Source: an uncultured Bacilli bacterium (GTDB lineage: Bacteria; Bacillota_I; Bacilli_A; RF39; UBA660). From it: a DNA stretch of 64,000 nucleotides. The stretch lies in assembly GCA_934086145.1 (NCBI GenBank), contig CAKOHV010000006.1:6180-70179 (forward strand). The letters run 5' to 3'. Under the pieces are notes generated by a model. The model saw only the letters and a list, made by a program, of their open reading frames with translations, was not told where the DNA came from and made no database searches. The translations under genes were made by a program, and so were the position numbers. This document shows positions 28,124 through 36,462 of the stretch, one piece after another (position 1 is the first letter of the stretch; every line of letters starts with the position of its first letter).

Positions 28124-29362
28124 ATGGATTTTAAACAAGACAATCCAACTTTTGATATTGTGGCTATTCAAAATCATTTACAAGAAAGAAGCAAAACGTA
28201 TCTAATGTTAATTAAAAATGAATATGGAGCTTTTATGTCTTTAGAACAAAATCAATTTTTAAGCCAACTCTTGTCAAAAGAATGTGTTAAAGTTGAACCT
28301 AATGGTCGCGAATATTTAGCAAACCAAGCCAATGAGATAAATAATTCACCCAATATGAGCCCTGAAGAAAAAGAGCAAGAAATAAAAAAATTAACTATCC
28401 CGATTGCCCATGGTGGCAGAGTCTTTGAAGATAATATAGTTCATTTTTATCCATCTAGGTTATTATCTAACAACCCTAAGCTATCAACTGACGAATTGAA
28501 GCAAAAGTGTGAGTCTGTATTGATTCACGAATTATTTCACTTTTTCATTAGACCTGAATATTTAGACATAACCACCAAGCCAGAATTAAAAGGGATTAAT
28601 AATTTTACCACAGAAGGTCTTGTTGACATGTGTGCTAGAGACATTCAACAAAAATATGGCTTATTTCCCAACTATGGTTCAGATTATGGCTCTAATGTAA
28701 TTTTTGTTAGAGAAGCCTTATCAAACATTCCTAATGTATCAGATAGAATGCAATTGATATTTAAAGACACGATGGCTCAAATATATGAACAAACGTCGAC
28801 TCCAACGTATAACGCTCAACAACAATTTATTGCTTCTAGAGATAAACAAACCAAATTTGATAAATTGATTTCTAATTTATCCAAGATTTATTATTCTGAG
28901 GATAGAAAAGCCGCAAGTGTTCAAAGGGTTTTATATAATTTCTCAGCTAACTTTAAAAATAAAGCTGAATCAATTGAAGGAATAGAGAAAATGAGTCAAC
29001 AACAATTTAGTGACAAAATGCCGTTAGTTAAGCAGCAAACAAATGAATATAAAAATAGTCCTGAAAGTAAAACTAATGCAACAAATACCAACTTAAATAA
29101 AATGCCGGCTGTTACTTCAACCAAAGAATCATTTACTAAAAGAAGTAATAGTGAAATTAAGATTGCTGAACAAATAAAAATCAAAAACCAAGCCTTCGCC
29201 AAGCAGAAAATACAGGAAAAACAAGTTGAAAAACCTAAAACTTTGACAAAAACTAAGCCTAATTCTTCTAATAATGGTTACATTAACATTGCCGTTTTAG
29301 CTTTAATTATAAATGTGGTTGTGGGAATGCTAAACGTTATAATGTACTTAGTTATAAAATAA
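28124..29362 (+). CDS. tail-anchored HExxH metallopeptidase-like protein
   Basis: The 412-aa product has the zinc-peptidase motif HELFH at 135-139 and a TEGLVD segment 25 residues later that could supply the third ligand (Glu164), the gluzincin layout. It has no signal peptide. A helical/linker region (about 230-385) leads to a single C-terminal membrane segment (about 388-410). The last 75 residues are clearly related to the C-terminus of the transglutaminase-like protein at 44518-45654, though the N-terminal domains differ. I start at ATG 28124; a GTG at 28115 is possible. First gene after ssrA; substrate unknown. Confidence 0.7.
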   Translation: MDFKQDNPTFDIVAIQNHLQERSKTYLMLIKNEYGAFMSLEQNQFLSQLLSKECVKVEPNGREYLANQANEINNSPNMSPEEKEQEIKKLTIPIAHGGRVFEDNIVHFYPSRLLSNNPKLSTDELKQKCESVLIHELFHFFIRPEYLDITTKPELKGINNFTTEGLVDMCARDIQQKYGLFPNYGSDYGSNVIFVREALSNIPNVSDRMQLIFKDTMAQIYEQTSTPTYNAQQQFIASRDKQTKFDKLISNLSKIYYSEDRKAASVQRVLYNFSANFKNKAESIEGIEKMSQQQFSDKMPLVKQQTNEYKNSPESKTNATNTNLNKMPAVTSTKESFTKRSNSEIKIAEQIKIKNQAFAKQKIQEKQVEKPKTLTKTKPNSSNNGYINIAVLALIINVVVGMLNVIMYLVIK

Positions 29363-29585
29363 TCCTATCAAATAAATGTTTTTTCTAAAGTAGTCTCCGC
29401 CCGTAATATTTTTAGATAGACCAAGCTCACAATAACGTTCTTCTATACTTATACTAACTAACTATCCTTAGAATACATAGTAACATTATTATTAAATTTT
29501 TCTTTCCAATTATGATAAATAATATATTAACGATGTTATTACTAGAATAATATTAAATAATTTCTTGTATAATATCAAAAATATA

Positions 29586-30280
29586 TTGACGATATTAATA
29601 ATAATCCTCATCTTGAAAGTGTTGTTAATGTCGGTCTTAATATCGAAACTTCTCCTGAAGCAATTGCTATCTCCAAAACAATCCCAAAATTTTATTCGAC
29701 AATAGGTATACATCCCTTATATATTGAATCTCAAGATGCAAATGAGTTATATCACTTAGCTTCTGATGATAAAGTTTTAGCCATTGGTGAAATTGGTTTG
29801 GATACATCACATGATAACCTTTATGAACAGAAAAAATACTTACTTAAACAAATTATTATTGCTAATGAATTAAAATTGCCAGTTATTATTCATGCTAGTA
29901 ATACAAACTCATTAGTAATAGAAATTTTTGAAAAATACGTAAAACCTAAGTATGGTTGTGTTTTTCATTGCTTTCAGCCAGATCTAAATATTTTAAAATA
30001 TTTAGTAGAGCAGGGGTACTATATATCTTTTGCCGGTCGAGTAACCTATAAAAATGCTAAAAAGTCTATTGAAGTAGCCCAAGTGATTCCTGATGAATTG
30101 TTCTTAGTTGAAACAGATAGTCTTTATATTTCACCAGAACCGTTGCGAAATGAAATTAACAAATCTGCTAACATTTAATTTATTATAAATAGACTTGCTG
30201 AAATAAAAAATAAAAGTTACTCAGAAATAGAAGAAGCTACTACGCAAAATACTAAGAGATTATTTAAAAGAATGAAATAA
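29586..30280 (+). pseudogene. tatD-family DNase pseudogene
   Basis: One reading frame gives clear TatD/YcfH-like metal-dependent hydrolase sequence: STIGIHPLY, the GEIGLD motif, IIHAS, FHCFQ, and the FLVETDSLY aspartate motif. The N-terminus with the HxH metal site is absent, no start codon fits, and an in-frame TAA at 30176-30178 separates the C-terminal helix (RLAEIKNKSYSEIEE) that continues to 30280. A broken copy, lacking the first roughly 30 residues and carrying a nonsense codon. Confidence 0.88.
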
Positions 30281-30333
30281 GCCATCTTTCTACTTCAATA
30301 TTTTCTTTTTATATAAAATATTCCCAATTAATA

Positions 30334-30375
30334 TATAAAGTTGTGAATAACCAGGCGTTTATTCACAACTTTATA
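30334..30375. repeat. 17-bp perfect inverted repeat
   Basis: TATAAAGTTGTGAATAA (30334-30350) and its exact complement (30359-30375) flank an eight-base loop. No T tract follows on either strand, so it is not a classical terminator. It lies between the tatD remnant and tRNA-Thr. Confidence 0.8.
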
Positions 30376-30415
30376 CACTAAAGATAAAAATTATATTAGA
30401 AAAACTTCCAAAGTA

Positions 30416-30424
30416 TGATATACT
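30416..30424 (+). promoter_or_regulatory. tRNA-Thr promoter (extended -10)
   Basis: TGA-TATACT at 30416-30424, about 22 bases before the tRNA, with TTAGAA as a weak -35 at the right distance. Confidence 0.5.
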
Positions 30425-30445
30425 ATATTAGAAATTACTATTTTT

Positions 30446-30521
30446 GCCGGCATAGCTCAATCGGTAGAGCAGCTGAATCGTAATCAGAAGGTTGGGGGTT
30501 CAATTCCTCTTGCTGGCACCA
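30446..30521 (+). tRNA. tRNA-Thr (anticodon CGT)
   Basis: A 76-base cloverleaf with encoded CCA: acceptor GCCGGCA/TGCTGGC, D-arm GCTC-AATCGGTA-GAGC, anticodon loop ATCGTAA with CGT at 30479-30481, T-arm with GGTTCAATTCC-type loop. CGT reads ACG (Thr). The outermost anticodon-stem pair is G-A; otherwise normal. Confidence 0.95.
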
Positions 30522-30534
30522 GATTGATATTAAA

Positions 30535-30596
30535 CTCGAACTTTTCGAGCTAACATAAAAACTACTCTCAAATTAAATTGGAAGTAGTTTTATTTT
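30535..30596 (+). terminator. paired hairpin terminator after tRNA-Thr
   Basis: CTCGAA-CTT-TTCGAG (30535-30549) is followed by AAAACTACT ... AGTAGTTTT (30558-30591) and a T-rich tail. Same two-hairpin layout as after ssrA. Confidence 0.75.
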
Positions 30597-30727
30597 GTTA
30601 ATTTAATAACACTTTCGTCCGTGACATCATCAATTAATGAGGGATAAGCAAATATCTTCCAGCTATTTGTTTATATATTAAAATAACATCTAATATAGTA
30701 TAATTAAATAGAAATGGAGATAATAAA

Positions 30728-31483
30728 ATGAATATAGATTTTAAAGACAAAGTGATACTTGTAACTGGATCAACATCTGGAATAGGCCGACAAATTGCTA
30801 AACAATTATTAGAAAATCAAGCAAATGTGATAATTACTTATGGACATAATGAAAAAATGGCTGAAGAAACTATGCAAGAGCTTTCTAAGTATAAAGAAAA
30901 TATTTTTCTAATTAAAGCAGATTTATCAAATGCAAATGATGTTGATATGATGTTTGATGAGGTTACTAAAAAATATGATAAGCTAGATGGCTTAGTAAAT
31001 TGTGCCGCATACGATAAAATATTATCTATTGAAGATTTAACAGTTGAAGAATATAGACACGAATTAGATGTAAATGTTGTTGCAAGATGGCAATGTATAA
31101 AAAATGCCATTCCATTAATGAAAAAGTCTGATGCGCCTAGAATCGTCAATATTGCTTCAAGACTTGGAACGAGACCTATGGAAGATTCAGTAGCTTATTG
31201 TACTAGTGAAGCGGCAACTATTATGCTTACACAATGTTGCGCTTTAGAACTAGCTAAAGATAATATTAGAGTAAATACAGTTAGTCCATCTTTAACCCTT
31301 ACTCCTCTTGGAATGAAAAGTTATACAGCTGATGAAATTCAAGCAACTGCTGAAAAAAATCCTAGTAAAAGACTAGGAAAAACAGAAGATACAGCTAATT
31401 TAGTTTTGTTCTTATTAAGTGATAAAGCAGATTACATTAATGGTGAAAATGTAAATGTAAATGGTGGAATATTGTTAAAATAA
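30728..31483 (+). CDS. short-chain dehydrogenase/reductase lacking the catalytic Lys
   Basis: The 251-aa product is a classical SDR (FabG-like) with the NAD(P) motif TGSTSGIG (14-21), NCAAYD-type loop, Ser144 in NIASR and Tyr157. The normal YxxxK active site reads YCTSE: Glu161 replaces the Lys that activates the tyrosine and binds the ribose. The C-terminal VNGGILLK is typical. The gene stands alone between tRNA-Thr and a terminator, with TATAAT at 30699-30704 and AATGGAGA before the start. Fold is firm; activity doubtful, substrate unknown. Confidence 0.85.
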   Translation: MNIDFKDKVILVTGSTSGIGRQIAKQLLENQANVIITYGHNEKMAEETMQELSKYKENIFLIKADLSNANDVDMMFDEVTKKYDKLDGLVNCAAYDKILSIEDLTVEEYRHELDVNVVARWQCIKNAIPLMKKSDAPRIVNIASRLGTRPMEDSVAYCTSEAATIMLTQCCALELAKDNIRVNTVSPSLTLTPLGMKSYTADEIQATAEKNPSKRLGKTEDTANLVLFLLSDKADYINGENVNVNGGILLK

Positions 31484-31566
31484 TAATGCCATCTATTTAA
31501 TTCAAAAAACGTAAAACCATTAAAAAATATTTTTTGTATAATGTGTAATTTAATTAAAATAGATTT

Positions 31567-31597
31567 CAGTATAACATTATGGTTATACTGTTTTTTT
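31567..31597 (+). terminator. terminator of the SDR gene
   Basis: CAGTATAAC / GTTATACTG stem with loop ATTATG and seven T. Confidence 0.85.
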
Positions 31598-31640
31598 GAA
31601 AATATGAAAAAATAAAATAACAAAAGCAGATTTATATAAA

Positions 31641-31666
31641 AATAATTAATCAATTGATTAATTATT
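31641..31666. repeat. 26-bp perfect palindrome
   Basis: AATAATTAATCAA is followed directly by its complement, in the gap between the SDR terminator and the minus-strand pseudogene. It could be a regulator site or a hairpin for minus-strand transcripts; no T tract. Confidence 0.7.
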
Positions 31667-31767
31667 CGGACAACAAGACACTATTATTTTAGAAGTTATA
31701 GATATTCTATTGACGATTCTTCCCATAACTAAAAATGTTTTGTCATAAACTATAAAAATTATATGCT

Positions 31768-32496
31768 TTATCTTCTCTTTATAGAGTTTTCAATTTCAAT
31801 TGATAAATCCCTTTCAAGGGGAGTTGTACCGCTCAGTGTAAAATCATCAGTCACTCCATAATTAAATTGAAATTTAGGATTAAAAACAAATTTTTTATTT
31901 CTAACATCTAAATGTCCTATACAAAATTGTGTTGGGATAACTATTCTTTCAAAATACGTTTTTGGTACTTGTTTATCTTCAAAATAATCGTAATGTGTAT
32001 CCGTTATTCCATATTGCCTATATTCCCTTGAACCAGTAAAGTACTTAGATACCACAAATAAACACGTTGTCCCAGCTCCACTTCTATTAATATCGGGATT
32101 ACTAAGACTACCAAAATCCAAGTTACATTAAGTGTTTTCAAAAAAATGTTGTGTATCAGCCAGTTCGTCTGTTATGGAAGTATACCATCTTTCATGTTGC
32201 CCACCATTGTAAATAGATGTTCTTATTTTATCACCGGCGTCATCTGTGTAGTATTCGGTGGCAATAGGTTTGTTTTTTAGTATATCAGTCGGTATATTAT
32301 CAATTTTATCAGAATAAACAATAAATCCATTCTACATTATATTATCTGCTGATTTTAAATCAGTTGCATGTTGATAAATAATATGATCTGATTTTTTACA
32401 AACTTCATATATTTTTTTTATTAATGAATAAACATTTTCACCATAATATAATCTTGCTTCTTCGTCAGTCATAGTTCTCATTTTTTCGTAATTCAT
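31768..32496 (-). pseudogene. broken ORF with two in-frame stops, ADP-ribosyltransferase-like N-terminus
   Basis: From ATG 32496 (after AGAGGTG) one frame runs for 243 codons with only two stops: TAG at 32334-32332 and TAA at 32130-32128. The frame keeps coding character on both sides, so this is a decayed gene of about 242 aa. The N-terminal part IIYQHATDLKSADNIM then NGF resembles the His-x-Thr and Ile-x-x-x-Gly-Phe start of ADP-ribosyltransferase/KptA-like folds (yHaT...a..Il..GF). This is a pattern match only. The middle has GGQHERWYTSI and the end a charged helix. Confidence 0.6.
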
Positions 32497-32804
32497 TACT
32501 TTCACCTCTAATTATATTAAATATACTATAAATTATTTAAGGAGAAAAGTTGTAGGTTACTGCGGCAACATTACCATTGTCAAATCCGTTACTCGTTTCG
32601 AACTATGAATAATTTAATTTTAAAACAAAACTGATTTTTTAATTGGTAAAATTTTTTGTTTATTTTGATACTAGTGCCCGATACTTAGTGATTAAATTGT
32701 TTTTCATGTCTGATATTGCGACCATTATATTCATTTGTTATAATAAAAAAATATTGTTGATATAGAGGGATATTGTTATAAAAAAGTATTACAAATTTTG
32801 GGAA
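32497..32804. other. intergenic gap with a promoter
   Basis: No gene is supported in these 308 bases. A good promoter points rightward: TTGCGA (32716-32721), 17-base spacer, TGT-TATAAT (-10 at 32739-32744), feeding the next gene. A short minus-strand stretch at 32566-32602 reads like protein (SNGFDNGNVAAVTYNF) but is too short to call. Confidence 0.55.
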
Positions 32805-33581
32805 ATGATTTTAGCATTAAGAGAAGAATATAAAGAATGTAGTTGTATGTTAAATGAATTAAAAAAATGTGTAAATGTTAAAACAGATAATAAGAATTTT
32901 TATTTTACGGGCCTACTTGCAGATGATGAAAAAGATTCAGGCGTAAGCTTAAATGATAAAAAAATAATATTATATATCGAAAAAAATCACCTTAATATTT
33001 TGAAAAAAATTCAATATTTAAGATATGATTGGTACTCTCATTTTTTATATAGTACGTTTTTTGAGGTCACTCAAAATGATAATGGTTTATACGGATTTAA
33101 ATACGATGATATATTAACTCCTGTTGATAAAAAAAGATATAAACCAGAAATTCAAATAGTTGATCAAGTAACTTTTTCTAAGCTTATAGATGAATTATTT
33201 TCTTCTGATTTAATGCAATTAAAAAAAGCGACTTTTTTTACTAATCATGATTTTATTTCTTTAAATTTTGATAATGCATTTATTGGAACGACATTGGGTG
33301 ATAAGTCATTCATGGGATGGAATGGTACTAGTGACGACTTTAATTACTCAATAAATAGGCATAATAGTCCTTCTTTAATAGGAGATATTCTTTCTTTAGA
33401 AATGCCGGCTGATAAAATATCTTTAGAGTGGTTAAATCTATTAGAAAAGTATGAGAATGTTTTTGAAAATGAATTTTCTTTTGATATCGATAGGAATGCT
33501 CAAGCTAAAAAAGGAACTTTGCAAATTTATGATATTCAAGAAAAGGGTAGTAGAAATATTGTTAAATTATTAAAAAAATAA
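32805..33581 (+). CDS. hypothetical protein
   Basis: The 258-aa product has no signal peptide or membrane segment and I recognise no domain. The middle (about residues 130-200) is mixed alpha/beta with NHDFISLNFDNAFIGTT and GWNGTSDDFNY. A near-consensus promoter lies 60 bases upstream, but the ribosome-binding site is weak (TGGGAA), so the exact start is unsure. A terminator follows. It stands alone in an accessory region. Confidence 0.6.
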   Translation: MILALREEYKECSCMLNELKKCVNVKTDNKNFYFTGLLADDEKDSGVSLNDKKIILYIEKNHLNILKKIQYLRYDWYSHFLYSTFFEVTQNDNGLYGFKYDDILTPVDKKRYKPEIQIVDQVTFSKLIDELFSSDLMQLKKATFFTNHDFISLNFDNAFIGTTLGDKSFMGWNGTSDDFNYSINRHNSPSLIGDILSLEMPADKISLEWLNLLEKYENVFENEFSFDIDRNAQAKKGTLQIYDIQEKGSRNIVKLLKK

Positions 33582-33664
33582 AAAAATCTATATACTTAGT
33601 AAAAGCAAAAAATGATTATGTAAAAAGATGTAATTATCTATTTTAGTAGTTCAAAGATGATACT

Positions 33665-33694
33665 TAACTCAAACTTTTCTTGTTTGAGTTTTAA
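33665..33694 (+). terminator. terminator-like hairpin
   Basis: AACTCAAAC / GTTTGAGTT stem (33666-33674 with 33682-33690), loop TTTTCTT, then TTAA. The T tract is short, so strength is moderate. Confidence 0.55.
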
Positions 33695-33759
33695 TAAGCC
33701 TAAATGTGTGCTATAATAGCGAACAATTTTTGAATATATTTGTTAATTACGGAGGAGCT

Positions 33760-34698
33760 ATGGAAGATATTGAAAAAAGTATTGCCGCCAGCAAAGCGTT
33801 TCTTTTTGATGGTAAAGTTGTTGATTCAAGATATAATCGTGTTTGGTTTGGAGCTACTGAGAATATTCGTGAATACTTTGAATTAATGAACTGGGAACAA
33901 GTAAAAAAGGTTTTAACAGTTTGCTCAAGTGGGGATCATATTCTAAACTTAATTAATAAAGGAATACCTGAAATAGATTCTTTTGATATAAATCCCTTAA
34001 CATTTCCTTATTTAAATTTAAGAATGGCATTTATTATGGCTTTTACTTATGAAGATTATTTTAAATTTTTTAATAAATTAAGTATTGCCAGTCGCAACGA
34101 AATTCAAGAATATGAAATTTTTTCTCGTATTAAACCATATCTTAAAGTACCTTACAATGTCTTTTGGGAAGAACTTTTTCATGAGAATATGATGAAAAAC
34201 AAACATAATAGTATTGAACCAGGATTATTAGGAAAATATTGTAGGAATTACATTCCTTTTTGTACTAGTAGACTAAGAAATCTGTGGTTATATGATAAAA
34301 ATGCCTATGAAACAACTAAAGAAAACTTAACAAAGTGTACAATAACTTTTAAATGTGCTAATTTACTAGATCTTCCACGTCTTTTTTCTAAAGGATATGA
34401 CAAAATATTATTATCAAATATTGCAGATTATCTTCTTATGTCTTCCAATGATTTTGATAATTTTATTAGAACTTACCTGGCGCCAATGTTAAATACGGAT
34501 GGTTCAATTTTAGCAGCTTATATATACCATTTTATTGATAATGATAAATATAGAGGACTTCATTTTAAAAACAGCTACGATTGTAATTTTTCTCCTTCAA
34601 CTAATGAGTATCAAGTATTTGAAGTGAATAATATTGATGATTTCGGTTCTTATGAATATGGTAGTAAAGATGCTGTATTAATGTATAAAAAAAGGTAA
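33760..34698 (+). CDS. DUF3419/BtaA-like SAM-binding protein
   Basis: The 312-aa product resembles DUF3419 proteins related to BtaA, which moves the 3-amino-3-carboxypropyl group of S-adenosylmethionine to diacylglycerol. Key parts are VKKVLTVCSSGDHILNLI (SAM-binding motif I-like) and the acidic strand end SFDINPLTFPYLNLRMAFI, then ILLSNIADYLL late in the fold. Ethanolamine or betaine lipid synthesis is not implied; no BtaB partner is nearby. I start at ATG 33760 after GGAGGAG (33751-33757); the longer frame from 33706 covers the promoter TGC-TATAAT at 33709-33717. Confidence 0.62.
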   Translation: MEDIEKSIAASKAFLFDGKVVDSRYNRVWFGATENIREYFELMNWEQVKKVLTVCSSGDHILNLINKGIPEIDSFDINPLTFPYLNLRMAFIMAFTYEDYFKFFNKLSIASRNEIQEYEIFSRIKPYLKVPYNVFWEELFHENMMKNKHNSIEPGLLGKYCRNYIPFCTSRLRNLWLYDKNAYETTKENLTKCTITFKCANLLDLPRLFSKGYDKILLSNIADYLLMSSNDFDNFIRTYLAPMLNTDGSILAAYIYHFIDNDKYRGLHFKNSYDCNFSPSTNEYQVFEVNNIDDFGSYEYGSKDAVLMYKKR

Positions 34699-34768
34699 CT
34701 TTAAAAATATATCAAGCTATTGCCATTAATTTAAGTCTATCTTTGCCTAATGCATAGCATCTAACTGA

Positions 34769-34796
34769 TTGACATGGAAAAAATATTGTGTATAAT
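34769..34796 (+). promoter_or_regulatory. promoter of the 34803 leader RNA
   Basis: Consensus TTGACA (34769-34774), 16-base spacer, consensus TATAAT (34791-34796): one of the strongest promoters in the window. Confidence 0.85.
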
Positions 34797-34802
34797 AAAT
34801 AA

Positions 34803-34900
34803 GCGAGTGAGGAGATATAAGCAATTGCGAGCTATCTCGGGTATAACCTACACGGACTATTAGTACGGAGTCACTACGAGTGATTTACCGTGCTTTTTTT
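34803..34900 (+). ncRNA. structured leader RNA with intrinsic terminator (attenuator or riboswitch candidate)
   Basis: Directly after a consensus promoter lies a dense structure: GAGATA (34812-34817) pairs with TATCTC (34833-34838), then GGT-ATA-ACC, then a terminator in which GTACGG (34863-34868) pairs with CCGTGC (34888-34893) around TCACT-ACG-AGTGA, followed by seven T. An upstream CACGG (34851-34855) can pair with the same CCGTG, giving a mutually exclusive fold. This is the layout of a transcription attenuator controlling the next gene. I do not recognise a known riboswitch class. Confidence 0.6.
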
Positions 34901-34946
34901 CTGATTTAGAAGGGTAATTCACCAAAATAGAAGAGAGTGATATTAT

Positions 34947-35378
34947 ATGGAAAGAGAAGAAATTGGCAAATTCTATGCAACATCATTTAATGGCTTTGTT
35001 TTTGAATTTATCGTATATTCTGATAATACAATGGCTTGTCCTATATTAAACATAAATTCATTTAACAAAATGATTATTAAACCAAGATTTGTCTTGAGTG
35101 GAAATGACTTCATGTATATTTATAATTCACCATCAAAGGAAAAAGATAAAAATCCGCAAAATTTAATTGAAAATTATAATATTGATGACGATTTATTTGA
35201 TTACTTAAAACAAAATGGAATGATTACGTATAGTAATGACATGGCATATCTATATGGATTTGAAGATAAATATGGATATGATAGTGAACCAAACTATTAT
35301 GGTGTTGGTAGTCCTTATAAATGGGCTAAAAAGAAAGGCCCTATATTATCAAAGCAAAAAAAAGGTCAATTTAATTAA
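34947..35378 (+). CDS. hypothetical protein under leader-RNA control
   Basis: The 143-aa product has no signal, membrane segment or known motif. It looks like a small alpha/beta domain with an aromatic, Gly-rich end (YLYGFEDKYGYDSEPNYYG, then a Lys-rich tail). The 5' leader with its own terminator suggests that expression is conditional. AGAGAGTG is the ribosome-binding site. A terminator follows at once. Confidence 0.68.
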   Translation: MEREEIGKFYATSFNGFVFEFIVYSDNTMACPILNINSFNKMIIKPRFVLSGNDFMYIYNSPSKEKDKNPQNLIENYNIDDDLFDYLKQNGMITYSNDMAYLYGFEDKYGYDSEPNYYGVGSPYKWAKKKGPILSKQKKGQFN

Positions 35379-35380
35379 TT

Positions 35381-35419
35381 TAAAGCACAATAACTTGATA
35401 TGAAGATATTGTGCTTTTT
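35381..35419 (+). terminator. intrinsic terminator
   Basis: AAAGCACAATA / TATTGTGCTTT stem, 14-base loop, T tract. Confidence 0.85.
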
Positions 35420-35678
35420 TACTATATAGTAATACTTTATTATTTTAAATGATATATTTCTTTTCTTAATAATGATATATAATCCCTATTATAAAATAGT
35501 TATATTTAATATAGTAAATTATAATAATTAGGAAGTAAAAAGGTAAAAATAGATGTTTTAAATCCTAAAGTAAAATTTGCTTCAAATTTGTTTAATGATG
35601 TAAATGACATTGTAGGATAGTTGTTAATTAATTTAGTACATGCTAAAATAAAATTAACTAATTTCGAGAGGTGTAAAT
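35420..35678. other. intergenic gap with promoter of the JAMM gene
   Basis: No gene seen. TTGTTA (35621-35626), 17-base spacer, TGC-TAAAAT (-10 at 35644-35649) is a good promoter for the next gene. A short plus-strand stretch at about 35540-35620 reads VKIDVLNPKVKFASNLFNDV and may be a scrap of an older gene. Confidence 0.55.
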
Positions 35679-36383
35679 ATGTTAGAAGAAACAAAAAGAG
35701 TCATTAATAATAATCCAAGGTTAAGAGATTATATAAATAATCATTATTTTGGCCAAAATGGTCTTAATTCTCCAGTTGACAGGAATCTAATGCCTACTGC
35801 TCCTGCATCAGAAATTGTCTTTGATGAAAATACTGCAAGAAATTTATTTAAACTTGCTAAAAAGACGCACGATCAAAATTGTGAATATTCCTTCATTCTT
35901 ATAGGCTACAAAGATAAAAGTAAAACTAATCGTGCATATATAAAAGGTTTTTTTGAACACAATTCCAATGTTTATTCACGTAAAGCGGCATTTGATTCTG
36001 AAAATCTACGATTGGTAGATTTAGTTACTCAAAAGAAATCAAGCTATGATGTTATGTTCGTCTGTCATACTCATCCTGATAGGGGAGCTTACTATATGAA
36101 CTTTTCTCTTGGTGATTTGGATGGAGTTGTTAGTTTATATGAAGATAATAAAAATTATTTCTTGATCGATGATTATGGAGAGGGAATACTAACCGGTGAT
36201 GGCCAAGTATTATTTGCTTTTTACGATCCTAGAACTAAGAATGTTTATAAGTTTGGTAAGTATCTTGTTAATCCTAAAAATACCAACTTAGTTGTCCCTT
36301 TTGATGATTTTATGAATCAACTTTCTCACGAAGAACAACAAAATTATCATCAAACAAATCCGTTTTATCCTCGTCGTAGATAA
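35679..36383 (+). CDS. JAMM/MPN+ domain metalloprotease-like protein
   Basis: The 234-aa product carries a complete JAMM signature: Glu69 in CEYSFILIG, then His130-x-His132, ten residues, Ser143-x-x-Asp146 (HTHP...NFSLGD). JAMM enzymes are zinc isopeptidases (deubiquitinases, RadC-like and Mec-like proteins). No ubiquitin-like, E1 or E2 partner is adjacent, so the substrate is unknown. The C-terminal 80 residues are beta-rich and end in a basic PRR tail. GAGAGGTG precedes the start. Confidence 0.82.
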   Translation: MLEETKRVINNNPRLRDYINNHYFGQNGLNSPVDRNLMPTAPASEIVFDENTARNLFKLAKKTHDQNCEYSFILIGYKDKSKTNRAYIKGFFEHNSNVYSRKAAFDSENLRLVDLVTQKKSSYDVMFVCHTHPDRGAYYMNFSLGDLDGVVSLYEDNKNYFLIDDYGEGILTGDGQVLFAFYDPRTKNVYKFGKYLVNPKNTNLVVPFDDFMNQLSHEEQQNYHQTNPFYPRRR

Positions 36384-36416
36384 TTGTTTTCATAATAATT
36401 TGTTTTAATAACATAC

Positions 36417-36460
36417 AAAAAAATAATTTCTATTGTTAATAAGTTAGAAATTATTTTTTT
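36417..36460 (+). terminator. terminator of the JAMM gene
   Basis: AAATAATTTCTA (36421-36432) pairs with TAGAAATTATTT (36445-36456), flanked by A and T tracts, so it can work on both strands. Confidence 0.8.
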
Positions 36461-36462
36461 GG

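Noticed and set aside
29694..29700. Further TTCGACA (0A-box-like) matches, also near 47606 and in the 5' end of tmRNA
   Set aside because: They lie inside genes or in the conserved tmRNA sequence, not in promoter positions.
32566..32602. Minus-strand stretch reading FETSNGFDNGNVAAVTYNF
   Set aside because: Only about 20 codons, no start, no family recognised; could be chance.
35540..35620. Plus-strand stretch reading VKIDVLNPKVKFASNLF
   Set aside because: No start or ribosome-binding site, short, and the JAMM gene promoter overlaps its end; at most a gene scrap.
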